Source: Parasponia andersonii
Taxonomy: Eukaryota; Streptophyta; Magnoliopsida; Rosales; Cannabaceae
Assembly: GCA_002914805.1 (NCBI GenBank)
Contig: JXTB01000188.1
Span: 39,052 to 103,051 of the forward strand
Length of the DNA: 64,000 nt
Reading direction: 5' to 3'
Position 1 is the stretch's first letter. Every line of letters starts with the position of its first letter. Shown here piece after piece: positions 47,768-59,866 of the stretch. The notes beneath the pieces were generated by a model that saw only the letters and a list, made by a program, of their open reading frames with translations, did no database searches and was not told where the DNA came from. The translations under genes were made by a program, and so were the position numbers.

Positions 47768-48010
47768 GGTTGCCAATCCAATAGGTATTTTTTTTCTTTA
47801 CCTATAGGTAGGTATTTTTTTTTTAGCTGTTGGATCACCATTAGATGGTGATCTAATGGCTATAATGAAGTGCATGAAAAGACGTGCATCATTAATACTC
47901 TTTCTCTCTCTTATTTTTTACAATAAAAAAATATACATGCTAAATTTTCATTAGACAAATTGATACCTATGCATAGGTAAAAAAAAAAAATACCTACTGG
48001 ATTGGTGCCC
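47768..48010. mobile_element. MITE copy 2 (243 bp)
   Basis: Same family and orientation as 44590-44819: left GGTTGCCAATCCAATAGGTA, right reverse complement GGGCACCAATCCAGTAGGTA. It differs mainly by 12 extra bases that make a small palindrome (ATCACCATTAGATGGTGAT) near 47835. It sits beside TA-rich DNA; CCCAACCGTATAT is duplicated just outside the right end. Confidence 0.85.
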
Positions 48011-48671
48011 AACCGTATATGCCCAACCGTATATATATAATCAGTTTGACAATTTTACTACCTGGTTTTATATACACTACTCCTGTAGAAGTGCTTTTCT
48101 TAGCTAGACCAAGATCTAGGCGAACCAAAGTCATTCTTCGTTGATTTTTGCAAAACCAATAGAAATAATACACTTTGTTTCCCCTTTCTTTCTCTTTTTC
48201 AAATTTCGAATGACCAGTATTTGCCTTCTTTGCGTAAAAGCGTGTCTATTTATCTCGTTCTTTAAATATATATATATATATATATATTTTCCTTTTAGGG
48301 TAGGATTCTTAATTTTTTCTTTCAATTTTCAACACGTACGTTTCTTTTTTTTGGGGGGGGTGTTGGTAACGATAATGGAAAAGATCTAAATAATAGAAAT
48401 AATTTTTGCTTTGATAATTTCAAAACATGTACTAATTAACAGAAAAGAGTGGTTAAGAAGAGAATAATAAAAAATTTCAACCTATCTACTCGGAAAGTTT
48501 TCTGTCGACTCATCCCCCACCTTTCAGTCGTTTACTTTCTTTCTCATTGTTTTTTTTTTTTTTGTTGTTGTTTTTGTGTCCGGAAATGCATCAATCTCTC
48601 TCCTCAAAACAATCTGATTCTGAGATTGAATACATCCACAAATACATAGATATATTTATATATTTATGTAT
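48011..48671. other. Non-coding spacer
   Basis: Contains (TA)n at 48266-48288, a G-run at 48353-48360 and a T-run at 48550-48561. The frames at 48131-48649 are low-complexity. No gene seen. Confidence 0.5.
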
Positions 48672-49279
48672 TGTTGAGAACTAAGGGACCCAAATTCGTA
48701 ACTCTCAGAATCTAATGTTAAAAAAATATTAGAATAATAGAGAAATAATAATATGGAATAAAACTCAATCTCGCGACAAAAGAATTTAAGTGAAAAATTA
48801 CCAAATCAAGAGAAAAACTACTATCTCTCAGAAAAGAACTTCACTATATTGAAAAGATTCTACGATCATATAAATTTCTCTCTTTTCTACTCAATGATCT
48901 CAATACACCCAAACACTTTCTCACAAATATTTTCTCATTCATACCTTACACCACCACTTTTTAAAACCTCATCTTTCATAAAGAAACTCTACTATCTTTG
49001 AAAGAAGAAATAAAGAGAAATGAAATGATTTAATTAGAAGAGAGAACTTGAAATGCTTCCAAGTTTTGAGATAAAGAGAATGAAAAAATGAAGCTTCCGT
49101 ATTTATAGAACTTAAAAAGTAGTAAGAACACCACCTTTTACTATTACTATTACGGCTACCATTTTCACTATTGCTATTACGACTGCACTTTTTGCTATTA
49201 CTATTACGACTAGTTGGTGAGCATATATGTTCACATGTGTTTATATAGATCTATTCACACATGTTCATATACATCAACA
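48672..49279 (-). repeat. 3' LTR of gag-only element copy C
   Basis: 608 bp, ends TGTTG…CAACA. U3 holds both a short TGTTCACAT-type run (49225-49270) and an ATTACTATTACGACTA-type array (49130-49215). Confidence 0.9.
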
Positions 49280-49739
49280 ATCTCTCACTTGAAAACTTGA
49301 TTTCAATAATGTCTTCACATATAATCTCATCTCATAACTTATGTTGTTATCATTGTCTTTACTGACAATCATATTCTACCATATGAGTATATATTTGACG
49401 AATTCTAAGAATTTCATATCGGCTCATGTCGAAAGAACCTTACTAATAACTATGATGCTGACTCCCACATTTAACTTTTCTTGAAGTCCATCAGCCATCG
49501 ACATTATTCAGCGCACACCTTACATCAATGCCAAACCAATACATGTGTGCAAACTTGTTACTACTAATTATGACACATCCTCTGTCATGGCGTCTTTGGA
49601 GATTAGCAGCATGCCATGAAGATGCACATATCATGATCAAATGACAAGATCATCGTCTCTATCACAAGAGACAATATTAGCAGTATCACCATATTTGGAG
49701 TTTTTAGCCAAACCTGCTCTACCTTTTTGATAATTTATT

Positions 49740-50443
49740 TTCAGATACCTAGATTGTCCACATCTCCACTAGATTACATTCTTTTTCATGGAGTTTTTCT
49801 TCCTAAATTCAACTGCCAGTGTTTGAGCACTTGGATGGAACATTAACTCCACATTTTTTTTTTCAGACAAAAGTTTACTTACGACCTCATAAAAAACTAC
49901 AGTTTCTTTCCTATATACCAAAGTAGGCTTCATATGCTTATAGGAAGGTGGAAGAGACTAGATAAATCGCAATATGTTATATTCATCTTCAATCTTCACT
50001 CCAATAGTCTCCAGTTCAGAAACGATATAATTCAAGATACTAAGATGATCATAAATTTTCGTACCTTTATTCATACGTAATGTATGAAATTGCTCTTTCA
50101 AGTACACTCGATTTGAGACACTTTTCACCTAATACAATTCTCCAATCTTTCCCCAAAGATCTTTGATCATCGTTATTTCAAGCACATTTGCAAGAACATG
50201 TTTGGCCAGACACATACGTATCATATTTGCAGTTTTTTCATCCTGATCATCACAGTCTTCATCACTCATACTAGATTTATCAAAGTCTTTGCCCTTGTAA
50301 GCCTCTCTGCCTTTCAAAACTTTGTACAATCCAGATTGAATCAATAAATCCTTGACTTGTATTTGCCATAATTCAAAATTGATGTTCCCATCAAATTTCT
50401 CCACATCGACTATAACTGGAATTGAAATCTTATTTCCTGACAT
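49740..50443 (-). pseudogene. Gag of copy C (UBN2 / Retrotran_gag_2), interrupted
   Basis: ATG at 50443 (MSGNKISIPV) opens 104 codons to a stop at 50129. The frame has FDGNINFELWQIQVKDLL and MCLAKHVLANVLEITMIKDLWGK, colinear with copy B. Homology continues beyond the stop in pieces to the zinc-knuckle region near 49745-49785. No pol is present. Confidence 0.85.
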
Positions 50444-50602
50444 CTCGCTTCGTACTTCTAGCTTGAAAAAAAAATGCTAAGAAAATTTCCAAGAAGGATT
50501 AAAAGGTACAAATGCTCTCATTTGAACATAACATCCTTACGTAGAATTTTTTATACTAATACCAAACTATAGTGCACCGAAAAACCCCACTATGATACTA
50601 CT

Positions 50603-51210
50603 TGTTGGGAATCTGACTCAGATTCACCGCTCTTAGGATCTCACTTTAAAAAAATATCAGAATAATAGAAAAATAATAATATGGAATAGAAATCAATCTC
50701 ACAACGTAAGAATTTAAGTGAAAAACACTAAAAAATTCAGGAAAAAAATCACTGTGTCTCATAAAAAAATTTTACTATATTGAAAAGATTCTATAATCAT
50801 ATAGGTTTCTCTCTTTTCTACTCAATGATCCCAATACACCTAAGACTTTTCTCACAAGTATTCTCTCATTCATACCTTACACCACCACTCTTTGAAACCT
50901 TATCTTTTGCAAAGAAACTCTATTCTCTTTGAAAAGAGAAACAAAGAGAAAAGAAATTATTTAGATAGAAGATAGAAGTTGAAATATTTTCAAATTTTGG
51001 AATGAAAAGAATGAAGAACTGAAGCCTCTGTATTTATAAAACTTTTAATGTAGTGAGAACATCATCTTTTATTTTTGTTATTACGGCTGCCTTTTTCACT
51101 ATTACTATTATAGTTGATCTTTTTACTATTACTATTACGGTTAATTAGTGAGCACATATGTTCACATGTATTTACATAAATCTGTTCACAAGTGTTCACA
51201 TACGTCAACA
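50603..51210 (-). repeat. 5' LTR of gag-only element copy C
   Basis: 608 bp, starts TGTTGGGAATCTGACTCAG (plus-strand view) next to the primer site and ends TACGTCAACA. Confidence 0.9.
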
Positions 51211-54200
51211 TATGTAGGAGATAAATATTATGATAAATGTTATATAGCTACATATTCTTTTTCAAGTACACCAATAATGATGCATCGGCATGACCCTACA
51301 GACCAAAATAGTAAGATAATATCTTATGATGTAATTTTTCTTTCGAAACAATTGTTTCATTAACAACTGTATGCTCAATACGGAGGATTTTGAACTCTTT
51401 AAAGAAATAAAAAAATTATTTAATTGTTTATTTTTATTGTGATATGCAAAACAGCAATTGTATACAAAAGGGGAAGAAAGCATATATTGCATTCTAAATT
51501 TCTAAGACCATCCTTGACATCAAATGAGCCCGTAAAGAAACATATACTATTGACTGTTTAACAAGTGTAGAACATGCGTAATTACATGCACGTTAATATA
51601 GTCCCTGATTGCATGCGGTAGAATCGATCAGTCAAATATCTTAGCATTCCTACACATCCTCATGAGGTATATGCTTTTATTTTCTGTCGAATATAATAAT
51701 TTTATAATTTCCTTTTTCTAATTCAGTACTATCCATATGACCACTGATCATATATTCTCCAGAATATGAGGCAGAAAATTATATATATATATATATATAT
51801 ATGTATATACACACCTCGTAGATATGGTGCATATGGTGATATATAGGCATAAACTTTCCACGACATTTTAACATTAATTGACCATATCTAAAGCTGAGTT
51901 GGGAGCTTCGATCAAAGGTGACCCTTGAGGCCGAGCTATAGTTACGCGAACAATATAAATATTTGTGTATATATCAACCACTGTAGTACTATATTTACTA
52001 AATCCAGTCAAAAGTAACCACCCAAATCAATTATAAAAAAATAAATTAATTGATAATAAACAAATTATATAGAAGAAAATTCTAAAGTGATTACTTGATG
52101 AAATTAATAATAAATTGAACTTAATTCTAAGAAATTATGAGCAAAGTTACATTTTCACGTGATATTGGACAAAACAACCTAGTTTAAGTTGTTTAGTACT
52201 ACAAGAACAATTGATAATCAATAATACTTTTTCTACTTCATGTGGAAGAGTGACCATTAGGGCCGTCACGTCCAGAATTTTGTGGTGCCGAGAAAAGTAT
52301 ATTCTGCTATTCATATGCTTTTCCATTATATATACTCAATTTGGATGCTAACCCATTACGTCTCAACTTCTCACAGATAATGTTTCAAAACCCATTTCAA
52401 TTTTCAGGTCAATCAGAGAGTGAGACACTAGAATTTTTTGTAAGCCCCATCTAAAATTTCTCGATAATTCTAGCAAATTTTCTTTTCTATTTCTTTTCCT
52501 AATCCTTTCCCTTTGTCAGTTGTCATCGAAGAATTTCTGGACCTCGTCTAAATTTGATGGCATTCGAGCATTTTTGCTCCAAAACCATAATATACGAAGG
52601 AGCATATATAAATTAATGTATTATTTAAGGAAATTTTCATCTTGAACATTTGATTTATTTAAATGGCTAGTAGTTAAAGAGCCTCGGAAAACAAGACGCT
52701 CAAAATCATCGTTTCGAGCAGTAGAAGACCATCGCTATAAAACGTTTTACTTTATATTTACGTTCTTTTCATTTTTTGTATATAAAATATCGTTAATGAC
52801 GATGTTTTAAAAAAACACACACACACGAACAAACATGTACATCAATTTACATACACACACATTACATCAATTTACATTAAAACTAAAGGGCCATGTGACC
52901 TTGAAAAAAAAAAAAAAAAAGAAAAGAAAAGTAAGTGACCCGTTTATTAATGATGTAATTTATATATGCTCTTAATTTCAATTTTTTTTGTCCCCTAGAT
53001 TAAGCATTAGAAAGATAAGAGAAAATTAAATTAATATCTACAGTATGTCCATTTCAGCTTTTCTCAAAGGGAGCCCATGAAAAGTATTTTTTTCGTTCTT
53101 CGAAGCAACGATTTTCACATGGTAGATGTAACTTTTCCTTTATTTCTTAAAAAAAAAAAAACAAAAAAGGAAAAGAATTCTCAGAGTTTTCTGTTGGCCT
53201 TTATTATAGCATTTATGGCTTATTCCAAGAGTTCTTTTAGCATTAACGGAGGCATCAATTAATTAGCGTTCTTTCCTCAAAATAATAATAATAATAATAA
53301 TTAGTGTTCATTATTAATTTTGTTCGATATAGGAGGATACGAATCAATCTCTCTCTAGTTTGTTTTTGTGATTGTATTTGTGTACAAAACACAAGACTCT
53401 GGCGCATGTAACCTGTTTCTTTCATGGCATGATCATTGGACTATGTCATACTAAAATTACCAATAATGTTATAGAGTGTCTGATATTATATAATACATCA
53501 ATCTATTATTAATTAATTATAAATATATCTTAAGTGAGATTAATATAGAACTCAATTTATAAATCCGATCAACAAATAATAAATTGATCTCTAAAATTGG
53601 ACAGATCAACATCAACAAATAATAAATTGATCTCTAAAATTGGACCGAAGATTTAAATTTAATCATATTGAATCCCAAGGCTCCCGTTAAATTCCTGCTT
53701 ATCATGACTAGCCATTTCAACATTTACAAATGTATAGTTATTAACTAATTAATTTAGAATTATCAGTTCTGACAATATACAAGCTGTCTGTGTTATATCA
53801 TCATTCTCATGAAAATTAATTACATTAACATTAACTGCATGATATTTCAGTCAAAACCAAAATATATTTATTTTGGTTGAAAATCAATTTGGCCAAACTC
53901 GAATCTTTCACACAATAAAGTATAAGGGATATGTTTGCACTTTTCAACACCTGGTAAGTACGTCGTACTGTCTCATTCTCTTTCTTTAGTGCTTCAAAAA
54001 TCACAACAACAAATCTGCAACTTGATGTTCGACGATATATCCCAAGTACTTCAGCAACGATATATATCTCTACAAAATACACACATATACATAGACTTTG
54101 TGAGCAAAGCAAAGGCGAGGAAAGATATCAAATATTTACAGTACACACCCACGTGCTCCTTTTATAGTTCCGGTAAGAAAAAAAAAAAAAAAAGGGTATT

Positions 54201-54607
54201 CTCATATATCTTTATTGATTGTTATATATCCTCTTTTAAAACTTTAATGCTAGCTTGCACTTGGCTCCCGTAAAAAGTAACAAGCTTGTGGGTATACCTT
54301 CGTATGAGAGTACGTGTGGATGATGCATGGCAAAACAGTAGAAAAAGCAAAGACGGCTTATAGTGCTTGCTTCCTATTGTCTCATGGTCTTTCTTATACA
54401 ATCTCATTTGACTAAGATGTACCTCTGTTCCTATAGGCGTATAATAGTAAAGAACTGATCTCGCGTTTCTTATCCCTTCCATAGGATCTGCCTTGCCTTC
54501 ACAATGAAGGCAGTTAGTCGTACATAAATTAATTGTATTGTATGGCCTATATTTTTTATTATTTTTATCAAGTTATGGCCACTTAAATGTTGTTATTGTA
54601 CGTGTGT
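51211..54607. other. Non-coding spacer with a 43-bp tandem duplication
   Basis: No gene seen in 3.4 kb. It contains (TA)n at 51781-51802, an A-run at 52903-52920, AAT repeats at 53280-53300 and a tandem duplication at 53568-53646 (unit ATCAACAAATAATAAATTGA plus 23 bp). Frames at 53831-54482 show no recognisable motif. Confidence 0.5.
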
Positions 54608-55224
54608 TGTGCGGTCTAAAAATCTATATATTGGTTAATGCTAGAAAGGAAAAATTTGTGACTAAGAGAACATATCAGGTTACACGAGTAAGTTAAGTGC
54701 GACCTCTTCTGAGTAAGTCGAATGCGACCTCCCTCCGAATAAAGTGCGACCTCCTCTGAATGAGTTAAATGTGATCAGAATGAAAATGAAACAAGACCAA
54801 ACTTCGTTCAAACAGCTAATCTATAAAGAAAGGGAAACAAAAGTTTCTCTTTCAAAATCGACCAGTCATCTCATTTAAGTTATTATCCAGTTATATTGTT
54901 ACTCAAATTGTATTTTCTGATTAGACACTTACCTATTTTCACAATTGGGAAACATTGAATTACCGTCACCTATATAAAGGGAGTTCAATGCTGTTATGAG
55001 AGAGCTTCGGGAGAGAAATTTAGAGATTTATTATTTTTACTTCCTGGAAACTTAACGAGACTCTTGTAATCCTCCAGAAAATAGAGTGGACGTAGGCTCA
55101 TCTTTTTTAGGCCGAATAACTATAAAATTCTTGTCTCTTGTATATGCTTTGATTGATCAACTCTTTTCATACACAAGCTACATCTTACAATTTCTTAAAT
55201 TCATTGTTGACAAAAACTCCATCA
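54608..55224 (+). repeat. 5' LTR of gypsy copy 2
   Basis: 617 bp, TGTGCGGTC…CTCCATCA. U3 contains three clear GTGCGACCTC cores at 54697, 54722 and 54744 and a degenerate fourth near 54769. Confidence 0.9.
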
Positions 55225-55228
55225 ACAA

Positions 55229-55247
55229 TTGGTGCTAGAAAGAGGGC
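55229..55247 (+). other. Primer-binding site of gypsy copy 2
   Basis: TTGGTGCTAGAAAGAGGGC four bases after the LTR, equivalent to the site at 14357-14376. Confidence 0.65.
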
Positions 55248-55288
55248 TATTCCAGCGAAGAAGTTTGTTAGTTTCACTTCGATTAATA

Positions 55289-57060
55289 ATGGCAAACATC
55301 AGAAACACTACCAGAAACACCGGGACTAGCCAAAACCAACCCCAAAGCATTGTTGCTGTACATGTAGAACCTGCTCAGGATCAGCTTGCTGTGACCGCAC
55401 CAGAAAATATTGTCCAGAGACAGGATCATATGGAGGAAGCACTGGTGAACCTTCAGCAAATTACAAGTCAGATTAATGACTCTCTACGACGACTTGCTGA
55501 GGGACAGATGCTAACTCCACCATAGCACGAATATCTCAAAGAACGTCTTACTCAACAACCTGAGAGAAGAATTCAGATACTGGAGACAAGAAACTGCGAC
55601 CAGCATAAAGCCTGGCAGGAGCATCATGGAAAACGCACCTCTAAGGGAAAAGACAAGGTCGCAGACTTACCCCTGGAATCCGAAACTAAAAGTTCGAGCA
55701 CAAATCGTAATCGTAATCGTCAACAACCTTCTTGGAGAGCGACCATCAATCATGATGGTCAAAACAACAAGCAAAAATGACAATCGAGGAGTGTCTTTGA
55801 AAGAATTAGTAGGAAATCTCGACAGAATCCTACAGACCTGAGACAACATCTAGAACAGCGACGTAGTCAAGAGTGATCCACATCGCATCTCAACGATTGA
55901 AGTCGATCTCGTCGTACTATTTCAATGGAAACCTCACAAAGGTTGCAGCAGACCCTACCTGACCAGTCAGCCTTAAATCGAGATAACAACCAAAGGCCAC
56001 CCGTACCATCAGCAAAAGATAATATTCTCCCTCTCCCTCTAAACGTCGATATTTACAATTTAAGGATCGCGTTAGATGTACTTACCGGCTGGGATGATGA
56101 GCTCACTGATGAGTATCGTCATTTGCCATTCAACAAGGAGGTTCGAGCTGCTGCCTTACCTGCCGGATTTAAACTTCCCACCATAAACACTTTTGATGGG
56201 AAAAATTATCCGCAGGATCATATGGATCACTTCAACGATCTGATGGAATTACAGTGTGTCGATGATCATGCACATTGCAGATGTTTTGCTGTAACTCTCA
56301 CAGAAGTAGCGAAGAAGTGGTTCCGAGGACTCAAGTCCGGCTCAATCTCGTCCTAGCAACAACTCCAGACTGCATTCTTGAGGTAATTCTTGGCTGTGAA
56401 GAATTTCACTGTTCCACTGGTTAGTTTGTCTATTATTCGGCAAGGTTCGGAGGAAACTCTATGATCTTACCTAAATCACTTTACCTCAGAATTGGCAAAG
56501 GTCAATAACCAACCTGAAGGAGGAGTTTTAACTCTAATGATGGCTGGGGTGTGACCAGAAACTAAACTCTAGGAAGATTTACTTAAGCGAGAATGCAAAA
56601 CCCTTGAAGACTTCTATCATAGAGTTGGTCAGAATCTAAGGGTGAAATCTTCACGCAAAAATCTTCATAAGATCACAAAGGAAGGAAGAAAGGATGTTGC
56701 TAAAGATGCGACCATAAACAACAACAATAATAAAAAGTCGAATAAAAGGAGTAATGAACAAATGACTGATAAGCAGCCCCAACAGAAAAAGCAGGAGATT
56801 CCAAAAGCTCCCATGAGGTTCAATAACGATACTGAACTGAACGCACGCATAGATCATATTTATGCGGTCATGAACCAGCAGGAGATGTATCATCAACCAG
56901 AACCGATGAAAAGAGATACAGTGAGGTGTGACCCCAACAAGTTCTGCCAGTATCATAATGACATTGGACACGATACCAATAACTGCTTTGCCTTGAAAGA
57001 TGAAATCAAAAGATTAATTAAAGAAGAGTGGCTGCGGTAGTACACTAAACTGAACAATAA
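55289..57060 (+). pseudogene. Gag of gypsy copy 2, degenerate
   Basis: ATG at 55289 (MANIRNTTRN) runs to a TAG at 55523. The core is at 55925-56356 (PTINTFDGKNYPQDHMDHF). The basic C-terminal part at 56642-57040 carries CQYHNDIGHDTNNC (56945-56986), a Cys-His variant knuckle characteristic of Tat-type gag. Shifts near 55560, 55870 and 56360-56640 separate the blocks. Confidence 0.85.
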
Positions 57061-57229
57061 AAGGCGAGAAGAAGACCGACAGCGTCCTCCAGAAATTCAA
57101 CACGAGGTGCGAACTATTTTTGGAGGCCCGCACATCGATGGAAATTCGAAGAGAGCACAAGATAGGTATGCACGAGAAGTGCGACAGTAACTATTAACTA
57201 ATGTCATGCGTCTCGAGCAGCGACCACGA

Positions 57230-57600
57230 AAGCTTCAACGGGTACCGGATATGGATATTACCTTTACGAAGCAGGATGCCACAGAGGTCCATTACCCGTA
57301 CAATGATGCGTTGGTCATAAAGATCAATTGTGGAAGCACGCAGCTATAGTGAGTATTGGTCGATAATGATAGTGCTGTCGACATCCTGTACTATGACGCC
57401 TTCAAGAAGATGGGGTTGAGTGAAAGTGACCTGAAGCCCGCTGTCACCCCACTATATGGATTTACTAGTAACAGCATAATGCCCAAGGGCATGATTGAGT
57501 TAATGGTCAACGTTGGAACCTATCCTAGGGTTTCAACGGTAATGACCCAATTCTTAGTTGTGGATTGCCCCTCTGTAATGTTGTACTAGGAAGACCGACA
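57230..57600 (+). pseudogene. Aspartic protease of gypsy copy 2
   Basis: A 77-codon frame from 57356 with VDNDSAVDILYYDAFKKMGL near its start. This is the retropepsin-like active-site segment; the catalytic Asp (about 57362) is present, but the residue after Asn is Asp where Gly is expected (D-x-G). It continues through PLYGFTSNSIMPKGMIEL. It cuts the gag-pol polyprotein in functional relatives. A TAG precedes the frame and another ends it at 57589. Absent from copy 1. Confidence 0.8.
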
Positions 57601-57740
57601 CTGAGGGAACTTCGAACAGTAACTTCAATCTATCATCTCGCTATAAAGTTCCCAACTCAACAAGGAGTAGGCGAGGTGCGAGGCAACCAATATGATGCGA
57701 GGACTTGTTATAATAACTCGATAAACTCGCAACAAAAGAT

Positions 57741-58760
57741 ATGACACCTCGCACGATGATGGTCCAACTACAAGGAGAAACATCAAGGAAAGCATCAGAA
57801 GCGTCAAGCAGAACGTCAATCGATGACCTTGACCCTCGAGAAATTGATGGTGAGGTCAAATATGGACCTATAATAGACTTGGAAGATTTGACAATCGATA
57901 GGTCTTCGAAAGTTCTTAAAATCAGAGCGAAACTTCAAGAACCTGTGCGAGCTTCATTAATCGGTTTTTTGAAATCAAATTTGGATATCTTCTCATGGCA
58001 ACATTCGGATATGGTGGGGATTGATCCGAATATCATGTGTCATCGCCTCAATATAGATACGACGAGAAAGCCTGTGTGGAAAAAAATAAGAGCCATGAAT
58101 CCAGAACGTTACGTCGTGTTGAAAGAAGAGGTAGAGAAGCTGCTCAAGATTGGATTCATTAGGGAATCTTTCTATCCAAACTGGCTTGCAAACCCAGTTT
58201 TAGTAAAGAAACCTAACAAGAAATGGAGAACTTGTATCGATTTCATCGACCTCAACAAGGCGTGCACAAAGGACAATTTTTCCCTTATGAGAATTGACCA
58301 ACTCGTAGATACGACGTCGGGACATGAACTATTAAGCTTTATGGACGCATATTATGGATATAATCAAATCCCTATGTACGAGCTTAATGAGGAGCATACT
58401 TCGTTCATCACTGACCAAGGATTGTACTGTTATAAGAAGATGTCTTTTGGACTCATCAACGTGAGAGCAACTTATCAGTGTCTTGTCAATATGATGTTTG
58501 TAAAATAAATTGGCAAGACAATAGAAGTATATGTTGATGACATGCTGGTGAAATCGAAGGGAGCTGAAGATCACATCAAGCATCTTGATGAGATGTTCAA
58601 AATTCTTCGAAAATATCAGATGAGGCTAAACCCCCAGAAGTGCGCATTCGGGGTAGGATTTGGAAAATTCCTGGGGTTCATGGTCAACCAACAAGGAATC
58701 GAAGCTAATCCCCAGAAGATACAAGCACTAATCGATATGCAATCCCTCCGCAAACCCAAA
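57741..58760 (+). pseudogene. Reverse transcriptase of gypsy copy 2
   Basis: 57741-58508 is a 255-codon frame with the pol linker, LVKKPNKKWRTCIDF, LLSFMDAYYGYNQI and MSFGLINVRATYQ. A TAA at 58506-58508 replaces the Gln codon of copy 1. The YVDD box follows in the same frame at 58530-58541, and the thumb continues (LRKYQMRLNPQKCAF). Only one stop breaks the RT. Confidence 0.9.
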
Positions 58761-59866
58761 GATGTTCAAAGCCTAGCGGGAAGAGTGGCTGCATTAAGTC
58801 GATTTGTATCCAGGTCAATAGATAAGTGCCAACCATTCTTCGAAGTACTGAAGGGTTTAAAGAGGTTCGAGTGGACGGAAGAATGCGAGCAGGCATTTCA
58901 AGAATTGAAAACACACTCAGGTTCTCCTTTACTCTTGTCAAAGCCAAACTTGGGGGAAGAATTGTATATATACCTCGCTATTTCCAAATATGCGACAAGT
59001 GTTACGTTAATTCGAGAAGAAAAAAAGATACAGCGACCGGTATACTACATAAGTAAAAGATTGCTTGATGCCGAAGCAAGATATCCAGAGATGGAGAAGT
59101 TGGCATTAGCACTCATCGTCGCATCTAGGAAGCTTCGACCTTATTTTCATGTGTACTCCATCAAAGTTTTCACGAATTTTCTGTTAAAGCAGGTTTTGCA
59201 AAAACCTGAAACTTCAAGACGACTACTTAAATGGGCAGTTGAGTTGAGTCAGTTTGACATCAATTTTCAACCGCGGACTGTGATTAAAGGGTAAGCTCTC
59301 ACAGATTTCATTGCAGAATTCACATATGATGTCAATATTCCCATAGAAGTAATCGAAAAACCTGCTACAGATTTATCAAAATTGTGGAAACTTTACGTTG
59401 ATGGATCGTTAAACGAGAATGAAGCCGGTACGGGCTTAGTACTAATCAGTCCTGAAGGGCACAATATTTATTGTACACTTCGCTTCAAATTTTCAGCATC
59501 AAATAATGAGGCAAAATATAAAGCACTGATAGCTGGGCTAAAGCTCGCACGAGAAATGAAGGTCGAAATGATTGAGGTATATAGTGATTCCCAACTGGTT
59601 GTTTGTCAAATGATCGGCGATTTTCAAGCAAGAGGAGAAAAAATGATGGCTTATTTAAAGGAGTACGAAGACTCTTCTCGACATTTACTACCTATAATAT
59701 TCAACTTCTTCCTCACATTAAAAATACTCAAGCAGATGCTCTAGTTAATCTCGCCTCAACAAAAGATGTCGAATTACTAAAGGTGGTCACTATCGAAGTT
59801 CTTGCAAAACCAAGTATCGAAGTAGAGCCCCAAATAACTATGCCGGTTGACAAGAAACCATCATGA
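58761..59866 (+). pseudogene. RNase H regions of gypsy copy 2
   Basis: 58761-59294 is the connection and first RNase H region (YISKRLLDAEARYPEMEKL), continuous with RT downstream of the stop. A TAA at 59293-59295 is shared with copy 1. 59382-59744 is the second RNase H-like domain with YVDGS, NNEAKYKAL and YSDSQLV, followed after a shift near 59670 by the tether to integrase. The tether ends with TGA at 59864 where copy 1 has TAG. Confidence 0.8.

Larger units (their letters stand above)
48672..51210 (-). mobile_element. Gag-only copia-type LTR element, copy C
   Basis: LTRs of equal length (608 bp; 48672-49279 and 50603-51210) with intact TGTTG…CAACA ends enclose 1,323 bp. A primer-binding site (about 50586-50601) and gag start adjoin the right LTR, a purine tract adjoins the left. 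TATGTA flanks both sides (48665-48670 with one extra T, and 51211-51216), consistent with a target duplication. Equal LTR lengths and intact ends make this the best preserved member in structure. Confidence 0.9.

Noticed and set aside
53831-54482. Overlapping frames on both strands (93, 112 and 86 codons)
   Set aside because: Neither strand shows a recognisable domain, and the A-run at 54179-54194 supplies part of the open length.
56651-56971. 106-codon minus-strand frame within the gypsy gag
   Set aside because: Exact antisense of the conserved gag C-terminus (zinc-knuckle region); a shadow frame.
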